Shown here one piece after another: positions 50,877 to 61,230 of a DNA stretch of 64,000 nt. The stretch is from SVTX01 sp045659745 (GTDB lineage: Bacteria; Bacillota; Clostridia; Oscillospirales; CAG-272): positions 13,937 to 77,936 of the forward strand of contig JAZRCL010000089.1 of assembly GCA_045659745.1 (NCBI GenBank). The letters are read 5' to 3'. Position 1 is the stretch's first letter. Every line of letters begins with the position of its first letter. Position numbers and translations under genes: made by a program. The notes beneath the pieces are model-generated. The model was not told where the DNA came from. It did no database searches and was given only the letters and a program-made list of their open reading frames with translations.

Positions 50877-53075
50877 ATGAATTACACGGATAAAGAAAAA
50901 ATATGGTCCTTGCGCTATGTGGAGAGCGCGGAGTCAAGAGAGGCTGTTTTGCGCTTGGCTGCGGAGCTCGATATCTCTCCCATAACCGCAAAGCTTATAT
51001 ATACACGAGGATATACGTCGTCTGATGAGGCGAAGGCTTTCATACACACGGATATCAGTAGCCTGCACAATCCTTATTTTATGAAGGATATGCGTCCTGC
51101 CGTTGAGAGAATAGCGAAAGCTATTGAATCAGGCGAGAATATAACGGTTTACGGAGATTACGACGTGGACGGCGTGACCTCGGTAAGTCTTGCGTACCTT
51201 TATTTCAAGTCACAAGACGCAAAAATAGATTATTACATTCCCTCAAGAAACAAGGAGGGATACGGCATCTCAAAGCTTGGAATAGACAAGCTTTGTGAGC
51301 GCGGAACTAAGCTTATTATTACCGTTGATACAGGAATTACGGCAAACAGCGAGGTTGAATATGCAAAGGAGCTCGGAATAGATACGGTAGTCACCGACCA
51401 CCACGAGTGCCACGCTACACTTCCTTTAGCCGAGGCGGTAGTTAACCCCCACAGACCCGACTGTGGGTATCCATTCAAGGAGCTTGCGGGAGTCGGGGTT
51501 GTGTTCAAGCTTGTTTGCGCATTTGAGCAGTATATGCATCCTGAGCTTTCAGCGATAGAGTGCTGGCGCAACATCTGCGAGGACTACGTTGACCTTGTTG
51601 CGATAGGCACTGTGGCTGACGTTATGCCCGTGTGCGACGAGAACAGATTTATAGTTGATATGGGTATTAAAAAAATATCCGCGACTAATAGATGCGGACT
51701 TGCCGCTCTTATTGAAACTGCAAGCTCCACAGATTTCAATTCTCAGCCCGCTGTGGGACATGCGCAAAAGCCTAAAAAGCGCAAGGTAAATACGGGATTT
51801 ATCGGATTTACGTTAGCTCCCAGGATAAACGCTGCGGGACGTATAAGCTCTGCCGAGAAGGCTGTTGAGCTGCTTTTGTGTGAGGATTACGATAAGGCGC
51901 TTGAGAAAGCACGCGAGCTTTGTGAGATAAATCACTGCCGTCAGGTGGAGGAAAACAGAATAGCCGAGCAGGCATACAAAATGATTGAGGAGACTCACGA
52001 CTTTGAATGTGACAGAGTCATTATTCTTGATGCTGATTCCTGGCAGCAGGGAATAATCGGTATAGTTTCTTCAAGAATAACCGAAAAATACGGACTTCCG
52101 TCTATACTTATCTCCTACGAGGGAGCAACGCGAGGCTTTGCAAGTGATGACGACATAGGAAAGGGATCGGGAAGAAGCATCAAGGGACTTAACCTTGTCG
52201 GCGCATTGAGCTATTGCGAGGATATTCTTGAAAAGTTCGGTGGTCACGAGCTTGCCGCAGGACTTTCAGTCAGACGCGGAAACGTGGATATATTCAGAAA
52301 GAAAATAAACGAATATGCTTCGCAATGTCTTACCGACGAGGATGTAAAAATAAGATACGAGGCAGACTGCGAGATAACTCCCGCAGAGGTGACCATGTCG
52401 CTTGTACAAGAGATAGACATGCTTGAGCCTTTCGGTGTTTCAAACTCTGCACCTCTGTTTCTCATCCGCGACCTTGAGATAGACAAGATAATATCTCTTG
52501 GTGCGGGAAATCACAGCAAGATATTCTTTATGGGTGAGGAAAATAACATCAGCGCAGTGTGCTTTGGCGTGCCAGCCTCAAAGCTTGACTTTTTGCGCGG
52601 TGAGAGAGTCGACATTTTGTGCCGACTTGGCATAAACGAGTTCCGCGGAGTAAAATCACTTCAGTTTATTGTTCAGGACATCAGAATGTCCGAAAACTTT
52701 GCAAGTCAGAGAATTATTGAGAAGGACAGGTATATAAGAATATCGGGCGGAGAGGAATTTTCTTCGTCGGAGGATATAGTTCCCACAAGAGATGAGGTTG
52801 CAGCGGTATATAGATTTTTGCGTTATGAGGTAGGACTCGGACATTCCGTGTTCTCCTACAGAACGCTTAAATCCCGAATTGACACTTGTCTTGATACGGG
52901 AATAAACTATGTAAAGTTGAGATTTATTCTTGACGTGCTGGTAGATATTAAGGTTATGAGCGCGACCGAAATATCGGGAGATATATTTGAGATCCAAATT
53001 TGTGAAAATGCTCAGAAAACAAGTATAGAAAGCTCACAAACTTTCAAAAAGCTTATAGCTAATCGTAAGGGGTGA
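50877..53075 (+). CDS. recJ: Single-stranded-DNA-specific exonuclease RecJ
   Basis: 732 residues. DHH motifs are clear: YGDYDVDGVTS (motif I), VTDHHE (motif III, DHH), and DHHA1 GGHELAAGLSV at about 458-468. RecJ degrades single strands 5' to 3' in RecFOR repair and mismatch repair. The protein has the long Firmicutes C-terminal extension (about 170 residues). A disordered insert (AVGHAQKPKKRKVNTG) lies near 305. rel follows without the usual apt. Confidence 0.95.
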   Translation: MNYTDKEKIWSLRYVESAESREAVLRLAAELDISPITAKLIYTRGYTSSDEAKAFIHTDISSLHNPYFMKDMRPAVERIAKAIESGENITVYGDYDVDGVTSVSLAYLYFKSQDAKIDYYIPSRNKEGYGISKLGIDKLCERGTKLIITVDTGITANSEVEYAKELGIDTVVTDHHECHATLPLAEAVVNPHRPDCGYPFKELAGVGVVFKLVCAFEQYMHPELSAIECWRNICEDYVDLVAIGTVADVMPVCDENRFIVDMGIKKISATNRCGLAALIETASSTDFNSQPAVGHAQKPKKRKVNTGFIGFTLAPRINAAGRISSAEKAVELLLCEDYDKALEKARELCEINHCRQVEENRIAEQAYKMIEETHDFECDRVIILDADSWQQGIIGIVSSRITEKYGLPSILISYEGATRGFASDDDIGKGSGRSIKGLNLVGALSYCEDILEKFGGHELAAGLSVRRGNVDIFRKKINEYASQCLTDEDVKIRYEADCEITPAEVTMSLVQEIDMLEPFGVSNSAPLFLIRDLEIDKIISLGAGNHSKIFFMGEENNISAVCFGVPASKLDFLRGERVDILCRLGINEFRGVKSLQFIVQDIRMSENFASQRIIEKDRYIRISGGEEFSSSEDIVPTRDEVAAVYRFLRYEVGLGHSVFSYRTLKSRIDTCLDTGINYVKLRFILDVLVDIKVMSATEISGDIFEIQICENAQKTSIESSQTFKKLIANRKG

Positions 53076-53110
53076 AATATTGCCCCTGAAATTTACACGG
53101 GAGGGGCAAA

Positions 53111-55333
53111 ATGATAGAAACTACGCCTCATATAAATATTGCCGCGTTGTTTGAAATGCTTGAAGCAACCGGCAAAAAATACGACACGGAAAAAATACAA
53201 AAAGCTTTTGATTATGCTAATGCTCTGCACGAAGGACAGTTCAGAGCGAGCGGAGAGCCGTATATCTCGCATCCCATCACAGTTGCGGAGATAGTTGCAA
53301 GTCTTGGACTTGACACAGACTCTATATGTGCGGCGCTGCTTCACGATACAGTGGAGGATTGCTCGGAAAAGACCAATCTCAAGGAAATAGAAAAGCTTTT
53401 CGGTAAGGACGTAGCACTCCTTGTTGACGGACTTACAAAGCTCGTCGCTCTTGATCTTGACGACAAGGAGGAGGAGCATATCGAAAATCTCCGAAAGATG
53501 CTTCTCGCTATGTCCAAGGACGTAAGAGTAATATTCATCAAGCTCTGCGACCGTCTGCACAATATGCGCACGCTGGACGCAAAAAAAGAGGAAAAGCGCA
53601 GACTTACCGCGCTTGAGACGATGCAGGTGTACGCACCCTTGGCTCACAGACTTGGTATCCAGAAGATAAAGCAGGAGCTTGAAAATCTCGGACTTCGTTA
53701 TCTCGACCCCATAGGATATGCCGAGGTAATGGAGCATATGGAGAGCCGATACGGAGAAAGTCTTGATTTTATTGAACACATAAGAAGCTCAATATCCGAA
53801 AAGTTAACCGAAAACGGCATACACTTCGTGCTTGAGGGAAGAATAAAGACTCCATATAGCATCTATAAAAAGATGTATAACCAGAACAAGAGCTTTGACG
53901 AGATATACGATTTCTATGCTTTGAGAATAATCGTCGATACCGAGCTTGAGTGTTATGCGTCTCTTGGTATAATTCACGAGATGTTCAACTCCATTCCCGG
54001 CAGATTTAAGGACTATATCACAACACCAAAGCCCAATATGTACCGCTCGCTTCATACCACTGTTATCGGACGTGACGGAATTCCGTTTGAGGTGCAAATA
54101 AGAACTCACGAGATGCACCACATAGCCGAGTACGGTGTGGCGGCGCACTGGAAATATAAATCGGGCGCATCCTCAAAGGAGGATATGGACAAAAAGCTTG
54201 AGTGGATATCCAGACTCATCGAGACAGAGGACGATACCCGTGACCCTGACGAGTTTATGAACGCGCTCAAGACCGACATTTTCCGTGACGAAGTATTCGT
54301 TTTCACCTCCAAGGGTGACGTTATTTCTCTGCCGCAGGGAGCAACCGTAATTGACTTTGCATATGCTATACATTCCGCGGTAGGAAACAGAATGATGGGT
54401 GCGAAGATAAACGGAGCTATAGTTCCTATCGACAGAGTGGTGCACAACGGCGAGATAATTGAGATAATAACGTCCTCGACCATGAAGGGTCCCGGACGAG
54501 ATTGGATAAATATCGTAAAGACAAGTGAAGCAAGAGGCAAAATAAGACAGTGGTTCAAAAAAGAGACCAAGGCAGAGAACATTGTTGTTGGTCGCGGAGT
54601 CGCTGATGCGGAATTCAAAAAATTCCCTGTAAGACTCTCCGAGCAGAAGAGACTTGACTGTATGACCGCCGTAGCTCAAAAGCTTGGCTTTATGTCGGCA
54701 GACGACCTGTACAACGCGCTGGGATACAGCGGAGTTTCTATGCACAAATTCTCCGCAAAGCTCAAGGACGAGGTATCAAAATATATTGAGCCCGATCCGG
54801 AGCCGATACAGGAAGAGATTGACGTAGTAAAGACCGTCTCCAAGCCCAAGCATCTTAAGTCTAACAGCGGTATTGTCGTTGACGGAGAATACGGATGTCA
54901 GGTCAAGTTTGCAAAATGCTGCAACCCGCTTCCGGGTGACGAGGTAGTAGGCTTTGTGACCAAGGGCTACGGAATATCTATACACAAAAAGGACTGTCCC
55001 AACGTTATAGAGGGACAGAAGAACACGGACAACAAGGACAGATGGAAGGAAGCTCATTGGGAAGAGCCTGAGGTGACAAGCTCCGCCAAGAACGTTTACG
55101 AGGCACATCTCCAGCTCTTTACAGAGGACAGAGTGGGTATGCTTGCGGATATTGCGGTCGCTCTTGCTGATATGAAGGTTGCGATACTTCACGTCAACTC
55201 CCAAAAGAGAAACGGCGGAAGATGTATTATAAACCTCAAGATAAGCTGCAAGAATATTGAGCATTACAATTCTATCGTGTCCAGACTTCGCGGACTTGAC
55301 GGCGTTGATAGTGTCGCCCGCGGATATACCTGA
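53111..55333 (+). CDS. rel: Bifunctional (p)ppGpp synthetase/hydrolase Rel
   Basis: 740 residues. The hydrolase HD domain has LLHDTVED (His78, Asp79) and IKLCDRLHNMRTL near 138-150; the synthetase domain has GRIKTPYSIYKKM and KPNMYRSLHTTVIG. A TGS domain (VFTSKGDVISLPQGATVIDFAYAIHSAVG) and a C-terminal ACT domain (LQLFTEDRVGMLADIAVALAD) complete the regulatory half, with a cysteine motif CCNPLPGD. All catalytic residues that can be checked are present, so both activities are expected. It sets the stringent response from the ribosome. Confidence 0.96.
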   Translation: MIETTPHINIAALFEMLEATGKKYDTEKIQKAFDYANALHEGQFRASGEPYISHPITVAEIVASLGLDTDSICAALLHDTVEDCSEKTNLKEIEKLFGKDVALLVDGLTKLVALDLDDKEEEHIENLRKMLLAMSKDVRVIFIKLCDRLHNMRTLDAKKEEKRRLTALETMQVYAPLAHRLGIQKIKQELENLGLRYLDPIGYAEVMEHMESRYGESLDFIEHIRSSISEKLTENGIHFVLEGRIKTPYSIYKKMYNQNKSFDEIYDFYALRIIVDTELECYASLGIIHEMFNSIPGRFKDYITTPKPNMYRSLHTTVIGRDGIPFEVQIRTHEMHHIAEYGVAAHWKYKSGASSKEDMDKKLEWISRLIETEDDTRDPDEFMNALKTDIFRDEVFVFTSKGDVISLPQGATVIDFAYAIHSAVGNRMMGAKINGAIVPIDRVVHNGEIIEIITSSTMKGPGRDWINIVKTSEARGKIRQWFKKETKAENIVVGRGVADAEFKKFPVRLSEQKRLDCMTAVAQKLGFMSADDLYNALGYSGVSMHKFSAKLKDEVSKYIEPDPEPIQEEIDVVKTVSKPKHLKSNSGIVVDGEYGCQVKFAKCCNPLPGDEVVGFVTKGYGISIHKKDCPNVIEGQKNTDNKDRWKEAHWEEPEVTSSAKNVYEAHLQLFTEDRVGMLADIAVALADMKVAILHVNSQKRNGGRCIINLKISCKNIEHYNSIVSRLRGLDGVDSVARGYT

Positions 55334-55362
55334 TAAAACTTAAATATTGGCAGGATGACAAA

Positions 55363-55824
55363 ATGAAAGCGGTAATTCAAAGAGTGACAGAGGCAAGGGT
55401 TGAGGTTGAAGGCACTATCACGGGTGAGTGCGGGGAAGGTCTTATGATACTTCTCGGCGTTGCCAAGGGAGATACTGAGATAGACGCCGACTTGCTCGCG
55501 AGAAAAATATGCAATCTGCGTATTTTTACCGATCAAAACGACAAGATGAATCTGTCGGTCAAGGATATAGACGGCGAGGCGCTTGTAATATCGCAGTTTA
55601 CGCTTATGGCGAATTACAAACACGGAAACCGTCCTGATTATATGGAGTCTGCGCCTCCCGACGAGGCAAACAGACTTTACGAATACTTCAAATCCCTTAT
55701 ATCTAAAGAACTCAGACACGTGGGATGTGGAATATTCGGAGCGCACATGAAGGTGTCGCTCACAAACAACGGACCCGTCACAATCGTTATGGACAGTGAG
55801 GTCTTGAAAAAGAAAGCAAACTAA
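55363..55824 (+). CDS. dtd: D-aminoacyl-tRNA deacylase
   Basis: 153 residues. MKAVIQRVTEARVEVEG, ISQFTLMANYKHGNRPDYMESAPP (SQxT and xNGPVT regions) and NNGPVTIVMDS are the DTD signatures. It hydrolyses D-amino acids from mischarged tRNAs by RNA-based catalysis at the Gly-cisPro clamp. It lies just after rel as in Bacillus, with 29 bp between. Confidence 0.96.
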   Translation: MKAVIQRVTEARVEVEGTITGECGEGLMILLGVAKGDTEIDADLLARKICNLRIFTDQNDKMNLSVKDIDGEALVISQFTLMANYKHGNRPDYMESAPPDEANRLYEYFKSLISKELRHVGCGIFGAHMKVSLTNNGPVTIVMDSEVLKKKAN

Positions 55825-55855
55825 GCCGTCCAAAAGAAAGGAATTTTACTTTATC

Positions 55856-57349
55856 ATGAAGGTCCATATCAGTGGAAACGTAAATCAATATTATGTTCAG
55901 ATGCTTTGCATGATATTTTTCCCGGGAGAGCATTTTTCGGAGAGCGAGCAGGAGCGAGATGACACTCCCTCTCTGGAGCTTACCTTGACCGAGGAGGATG
56001 CGGGCGTAAGAGTATTCGTCAAGCTCTCAAACGACGGAAAGAGCGCGGAATGCGAAAGATTTGGAGAATATAAGGAGGGGGTCACACTTGACCGTCTCAA
56101 GAAGATAACCATAGGCGAGGCAATAATCAAAACGGGCGGCGAGCTGCTTGGATACCGCCCTTCGTGGGGTATGCTTATCGGTGTCCGTCCTTCAAAGGTG
56201 GCGACCGAGATGCTTCAGGGCGGAATGCCCAAAACAAGAGTTAAAAAGACTCTTTCAAGCGATTATTTCGTGATCCCCAAGAAGGCAGCGCTTGCTACTG
56301 AGGTTGCGCTCAACGAAGCTAAAATTATCGGAAGTCCCGACAAAAAGGACTGCAGCGTTTATATTTCCGTGCCTTTTTGTCCCACGAGATGCGCGTATTG
56401 CTCGTTTGTGTCGTATACTTCGCCCAAGCTTCTCGCAACTATCCCAGACTATCTTGACAGACTTAATATTGAGGTCGTAAAGACGTTTGATCTTATAAAA
56501 AAGCTTGGTCTTAACATAAAGACAGTATATATCGGCGGCGGCACGCCCACAATTCTCAATGAGGTGCAGCTTGAGAGACTTTTGCGTACCGTGTCACAGA
56601 ATATCGACGTATCAAAGCTTGAGGAATATACTCTTGAGGCGGGCAGACCCGATACCGTGACAGCTGAAAAATTCAGAATTGCTAAAGCGTACGGAGTTAA
56701 CAGAGTCAGCGTAAACCCGCAGATACTCAATGACGACGTTCTCAAAAAAATAGGCAGAGCGCACAACACCGAGGAGTTTTTGCGCGCGTATGATATGGCG
56801 AGAAACTCGGGCATTCCGATAATAAATACCGACCTTATCGCAGGACTTCCCGGGGATAAATTCTCCACCTTCTCGGCGTCGTTTGACAAGCTCCTGCCCC
56901 TGCGACCCGAAAATATCACGGTGCATACGTTCAGCGTAAAGAAGGCGTGTGATGCACTCAAGCACGATAGCAACATATATTCCATGCGCGGCGGTGACGT
57001 TGGAAAGTGCGTGGACTATTCCCAGATAAAGACAAAATTTGCGGGCTACATACCCTATTATATGTACAGACAAAAGAACACCGTCGGCAACTACGAAAAC
57101 GTAGGATTTGCCCTTGAGGGAACGGAGGGACTTTACAACATCTATATGATGGAGGAGGTTCATTCCATTTTCGCGGCGGGCGCGGGAGCGGTGTCAAAGT
57201 TCGTTGACTATGCTCCCGCAAACGGAGAAAAGCGAGTTATAGAGAGATTTTTCAATGCAAAATATCCTTACGAATATCTCTCAAACGACAAAATTGACGA
57301 AAAGATTGCCGCGGCGGAAGAATTTTATATAAGACGCGGACTTGTCTGA
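55856..57349 (+). CDS. hemZ: Coproporphyrinogen dehydrogenase-like radical SAM protein HemZ
   Basis: 497 residues. The radical SAM cluster is CPTRCAYC (Cys175, Cys179, Cys182), with YIGGGTPTIL, the SAM-binding glycine motif, after it. The ~165-residue N-terminal extension is specific to HemZ. HemZ decarboxylates coproporphyrinogen III anaerobically in Bacillus; many anaerobes carry it without other haem genes, and none are in this window. The rel-dtd-hemZ order fits the family. Confidence 0.9.
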   Translation: MKVHISGNVNQYYVQMLCMIFFPGEHFSESEQERDDTPSLELTLTEEDAGVRVFVKLSNDGKSAECERFGEYKEGVTLDRLKKITIGEAIIKTGGELLGYRPSWGMLIGVRPSKVATEMLQGGMPKTRVKKTLSSDYFVIPKKAALATEVALNEAKIIGSPDKKDCSVYISVPFCPTRCAYCSFVSYTSPKLLATIPDYLDRLNIEVVKTFDLIKKLGLNIKTVYIGGGTPTILNEVQLERLLRTVSQNIDVSKLEEYTLEAGRPDTVTAEKFRIAKAYGVNRVSVNPQILNDDVLKKIGRAHNTEEFLRAYDMARNSGIPIINTDLIAGLPGDKFSTFSASFDKLLPLRPENITVHTFSVKKACDALKHDSNIYSMRGGDVGKCVDYSQIKTKFAGYIPYYMYRQKNTVGNYENVGFALEGTEGLYNIYMMEEVHSIFAAGAGAVSKFVDYAPANGEKRVIERFFNAKYPYEYLSNDKIDEKIAAAEEFYIRRGLV

Positions 57350-57416
57350 TTTTAGCAAGCATAATTCTGTGGAATAATATGATTATAGTATTTATTTCAC
57401 AGGGAGGATTTTATAG

Positions 57417-58313
57417 ATGGACTTAAAATACAAAACTGGGTATGCGTCGATAGATGGGGCATTTGTACAAAAATGCGACAGGGAATTTGACGACATGCTC
57501 AACAAGACGGCGGAGCGAGTCTGCAAGGATAATAGTGTAAAGATAATCGGTATCACGGGCCCCACGTGCTCGGGAAAGACCACCACAGCAAAAAAGGTCA
57601 TAGGCTACTATGAGTCTCACGGAATAAAGCTACACGTTATCTCGCTTGACGATTTTTTCAAGGATCAGTTTTCAAAGGACGATTTTATCGATCCCAAAAA
57701 CGTGGATTTTGATTCGCCCGATACGTTTGATACGGAGGAGTTTTACTCTTTCGTCACAGACTTATTTCAAAAGGGAGTGGCAGAAAAGCCGATATTTGAT
57801 TTCCAGACGGGCGACAGATCCCGTCGCGAGAGGATAGTCAACGGCGAGGGTGACGTGTTTATTTTCGAGGGAATACAGTTGCTCTATCCGCAGGTCGAGC
57901 CCATACTCCACAAAATGCACGGCAAGAGCATTTATATCTGCGCAGAAAGTGGAATAAAGATAGGAGACGTTTGTGTTTCAAAGGAAAATCTTAGACTTAT
58001 GCGCCGACTTGTAAGAGACAGCAATTTCCGCGCGGCAGACCCGCTATTCACTCTTGATTTGTGGGCAAGCGTGCGCAGGAACGAGGACGCAAACATATTC
58101 CCGTACGCCCATAAATGTGATGTGCATATTGACACAACGCAGGCATACGAGCTTAATATCCTAAAGCCCTATCTTGAAAAAACGCTGCCACGGGTGGAAC
58201 GTGGCTCGGATCATTACGAGCTTATATGTAATATGCTTTCTGCTGTTTCGGGAATAGAGAGTATTTCAAGAGACACGCTCAGCGAGACCTCACTTTACAA
58301 CGAATTCGTATAA
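57417..58313 (+). CDS. Uridine kinase-like P-loop kinase
   Basis: 298 residues. Walker A is GPTCSGKT at 48-55; ISLDDFF and IFEGIQLLYP resemble the uridine kinase/phosphoribulokinase group. RRLVRDSNFRAADP corresponds to the lid region. The N-terminal 40 residues are not part of the standard domain. Clostridial relatives are annotated as uridine kinase or nucleoside kinase; exact substrate is open. GGGAGGA precedes ATG 57417. Confidence 0.85.
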   Translation: MDLKYKTGYASIDGAFVQKCDREFDDMLNKTAERVCKDNSVKIIGITGPTCSGKTTTAKKVIGYYESHGIKLHVISLDDFFKDQFSKDDFIDPKNVDFDSPDTFDTEEFYSFVTDLFQKGVAEKPIFDFQTGDRSRRERIVNGEGDVFIFEGIQLLYPQVEPILHKMHGKSIYICAESGIKIGDVCVSKENLRLMRRLVRDSNFRAADPLFTLDLWASVRRNEDANIFPYAHKCDVHIDTTQAYELNILKPYLEKTLPRVERGSDHYELICNMLSAVSGIESISRDTLSETSLYNEFV

Positions 58314-58337
58314 CAAATTTATAAAAAAGGACAGAAA

Positions 58338-59627
58338 ATGAAAATACTTTTTAGAAACGTGCACCTACCTGACGAGTACGGATACGGACTCGACACGGTA
58401 AACGTGCTTGTAGACGACAAGATAATATCATATATCGGCAAGGACGAGCCTGCAGAGCAGGTTGACAGAATTATTGACGGCAAGGGTAATCTTTTAGCTC
58501 CCGCATTTTACAATGCGCACTGCCACAGTGCAATGACTCTTTTCCGCGGCTACGGAGACGACCTTCCTTTGCGCGAGTGGCTTGATACAAAGATACTTCC
58601 TGCAGAGGAGCTTCTCAACGAGGAGAGAGTTTATTACGGCTCAATGATGGCTATTGCCGAGATGATAAAGAACGGTGTAGTATCCTTTTCGGATATGTAC
58701 TTTTTCCTTGACTCCACCGCGCGTGCGGTTGGTGAGAGCGGAATAAAGGCTAATATTTCTCGCTCGGTGGTCTCCTTTGACCCCGATCTCGACGTAACAA
58801 CAGACACAAGAATTGCCGAGGGAGTTGACGCATACAAGAAATGGCACAATACCTTTGACGGCAGACTCCGCGTAGATATGTCGGTGCACGCTGAATATTC
58901 CAACGTGGAAAAATGCTGCAGATATGTCGGCGAGCTCGCAAAGGATTTTGGTACGGGCATTCAGCTTCATTTGTCCGAGACACAGAGTGAGCACGACAAA
59001 TGCGTTCAGAGCAGAGGTATGACTCCCACAGAGTTTTTCGCAAGCACGGGAATACTTGACGTGCCTGTGACGGCGGCACACTGTGTGTATGTGACCGACA
59101 GCGATATACAGATACTTGCCGAAAAGGGTGTCAGCGTTGCGCACAATCCCGTCAGCAACTTGAAGCTTGGAAGCGGTATAATGCGCTATGGCGCATTGAA
59201 GTCTGCAGGGGTAAACGTGGCTCTCGGAACTGACGGCGTGGCTTCAAACAATAAACTCAGCGTGCTCCGCGAGATGCAGTATGCGGCTTTGATACACAAG
59301 GGAAATACTCGCAACGCGGCTGAAACCTGCGCGTCGGATATGATAAGATGCGCTACATTGAGCGGCGCGATAGCGCAGGGAAGACAGAACTGCGGCAGAA
59401 TAGAGGTTGGATATCGCGCAGACTTAATACTCGTAAATATGAATTCCATAAATAATATTCCCGTGTTCAGCTACGACTCCGCGCTGACATACAGCGCGTG
59501 CGAGTCCGACGTACTTATGACTGTGTGTGACGGACGCATACTTTACGAGAATGGCGAATATACTTCAATTGATATAGAAAGGCTTACGGCAGAAGCTAAA
59601 TCAGTCTTTGCGCACTATTTCGATTGA
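58338..59627 (+). CDS. Amidohydrolase, MTA/SAH deaminase-like
   Basis: 429 residues. Metal-binding His61 and His63 are in NAHCHSAM, and further ligands in LHLSETQSE, TAAHCVYVTD, and GTDGVASNN. This is the TrzN/MtaD-like group that deaminates S-adenosylhomocysteine, methylthioadenosine or related nucleosides. The neighbouring nucleoside kinase supports nucleoside salvage. Guanine or other deaminase activity cannot be excluded. Confidence 0.87.
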   Translation: MKILFRNVHLPDEYGYGLDTVNVLVDDKIISYIGKDEPAEQVDRIIDGKGNLLAPAFYNAHCHSAMTLFRGYGDDLPLREWLDTKILPAEELLNEERVYYGSMMAIAEMIKNGVVSFSDMYFFLDSTARAVGESGIKANISRSVVSFDPDLDVTTDTRIAEGVDAYKKWHNTFDGRLRVDMSVHAEYSNVEKCCRYVGELAKDFGTGIQLHLSETQSEHDKCVQSRGMTPTEFFASTGILDVPVTAAHCVYVTDSDIQILAEKGVSVAHNPVSNLKLGSGIMRYGALKSAGVNVALGTDGVASNNKLSVLREMQYAALIHKGNTRNAAETCASDMIRCATLSGAIAQGRQNCGRIEVGYRADLILVNMNSINNIPVFSYDSALTYSACESDVLMTVCDGRILYENGEYTSIDIERLTAEAKSVFAHYFD

Positions 59628-59639
59628 GGGGTGTAATGC

Positions 59640-61214
59640 TTGAAAAATACCGTAGAGAACAAAAGGACGGAAAAAGGAAGAAGATTTATTTTTGGAGTTT
59701 ACGTTCTGACGCTCTCCACGGTCATCGTTAAAATAATAGGTCTTATTTATAAGATTCCCATGCTGAAGCTTCTCGGCAGCACAGGCATGGGATACTTTAA
59801 TTCAGCTTATGAGATATACGCGGCTTTCTGCGTTATCTCCACGTCGGGAATACCCGTGGCTATGTCGCTGCTTATCTCCTCGACGGAGGACGAGCGGCGC
59901 AGACGGAAAATCTTTAAGGTGGCGCTGTTTGCATTTTTGATACTCGGTATTGTCTGTATGGCGCTGATGGTTGGATTTGCATATCCTTTTTCGCAGTTTT
60001 TAGGCACGCCGCAGACATATTCTTCCTTGCTTTGTATATCTCCCGCGATATTCTTTATCTGTATGTCGAGTGCGGCAAGGGGATATTTTCAGGGACTCGG
60101 ACAAATGAAGCAAACGGCAATCTCGCAGGTTATAGAAGCGGCGGGAAAGCTTGTTTTCGGACTTATATTTGCAAGTGCTGGCATAAAGCTTCAGCTTGAT
60201 ATGCCGCAAATTGCGGGCGCGGCGGTGCTTGGTCTGACGCTTGCGGAGGCGCTATCCGCCCTGTATTTGTTTTTGGCAAAGGGAAAAACCTCTGTCGAGG
60301 ACGAAAATACGGGCGAGGGTCGAGAGATATTTTCATCTCTTATGAAAACAACACTCCCGATAACTCTTTCGGCGTCGGTGCTAAGTGTCACAAAGCTCAT
60401 AGATATGACAATGATATTCCGCAGACTTGGAAGCCTTGGATACGGAAGCGACCTTGTAAACTCCATATACGGAAGCTATACGACGCTTGCTATTCCGCTT
60501 TTCAGCCTTACTCCGGCGCTTGTCAGCGCGATAGCGTTGCCGCTTGTGCCGACAATTTCATCGGCTCGCGCAGAGGGGGACGTAGATACCCAAAATCAGA
60601 CGGCAAAAAGGGCATTTAAGCTGACCTCACTCATAGCCGCTCCAATCGGCGCGGGGCTTACCTTGTTTTCAACTCCAATTTTAGAGCTTATATTTTCGGG
60701 CGAGACACAGGCGATAGCCTATTCGTCACCGCTGCTTTCCATACTTGGACTCTCGGTGCTCTTGTCCTGCATTATTACGGTGCAGAACGCGCTACTTCAG
60801 GCATACGGAAAGCCAAGTCTTCCGCTTGTCTCAATGCTTATAGGCTCGGCGACTAAAATTGCTATGTGCTACGTTATGGTAGGAAACCCTAATATAAATA
60901 TGTATGGCATACCCATTGGAACCTTTGTGTGTGATTTTTGCATAAGCGCGATAAACTTTTGTTTTCTTGCAAAGCACTCACCGCTTACGCTCAAATTTTC
61001 GGACATTCTCATCAAGCCATATTTTTGTGCAGTAATATCCTGCGCGGCGGCGTTTATGATTTACGATATTTCTCAGAGATTTTGTGACAATAATATCATA
61101 AGAACTATTGGTGGAATAGCCGCGGCGGCGATAATTTATGCGTTGCTATTGCTGATCACACGGACACTTAATAAAAAGGAAATAAATATTTTACTTTTGA
61201 GAAAAAATACATAA
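59640..61214 (+). CDS. spoVB: Stage V sporulation protein B-like polysaccharide flippase
   Basis: 524 residues with a TTG start at 59640, supported by GAGGGGTG upstream; the nearby ATG at 59636 is in another frame. About fourteen membrane spans of the MOP/MurJ flippase superfamily are seen (FGVYVLTLSTVIVKIIGLIYK; LLGSTGMGYFNSAYEIYA; ARGYFQGLGQM). SpoVB acts in spore cortex synthesis, probably moving lipid-linked peptidoglycan precursors. Its place before mazG, hup and yabP matches the Bacillus order spoVT-spoVB-yabN(mazG)-yabO-yabP-yabQ. Confidence 0.88.
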   Translation: MKNTVENKRTEKGRRFIFGVYVLTLSTVIVKIIGLIYKIPMLKLLGSTGMGYFNSAYEIYAAFCVISTSGIPVAMSLLISSTEDERRRRKIFKVALFAFLILGIVCMALMVGFAYPFSQFLGTPQTYSSLLCISPAIFFICMSSAARGYFQGLGQMKQTAISQVIEAAGKLVFGLIFASAGIKLQLDMPQIAGAAVLGLTLAEALSALYLFLAKGKTSVEDENTGEGREIFSSLMKTTLPITLSASVLSVTKLIDMTMIFRRLGSLGYGSDLVNSIYGSYTTLAIPLFSLTPALVSAIALPLVPTISSARAEGDVDTQNQTAKRAFKLTSLIAAPIGAGLTLFSTPILELIFSGETQAIAYSSPLLSILGLSVLLSCIITVQNALLQAYGKPSLPLVSMLIGSATKIAMCYVMVGNPNINMYGIPIGTFVCDFCISAINFCFLAKHSPLTLKFSDILIKPYFCAVISCAAAFMIYDISQRFCDNNIIRTIGGIAAAAIIYALLLLITRTLNKKEINILLLRKNT

Positions 61215-61230
61215 AACAGAGGAATAAAAA

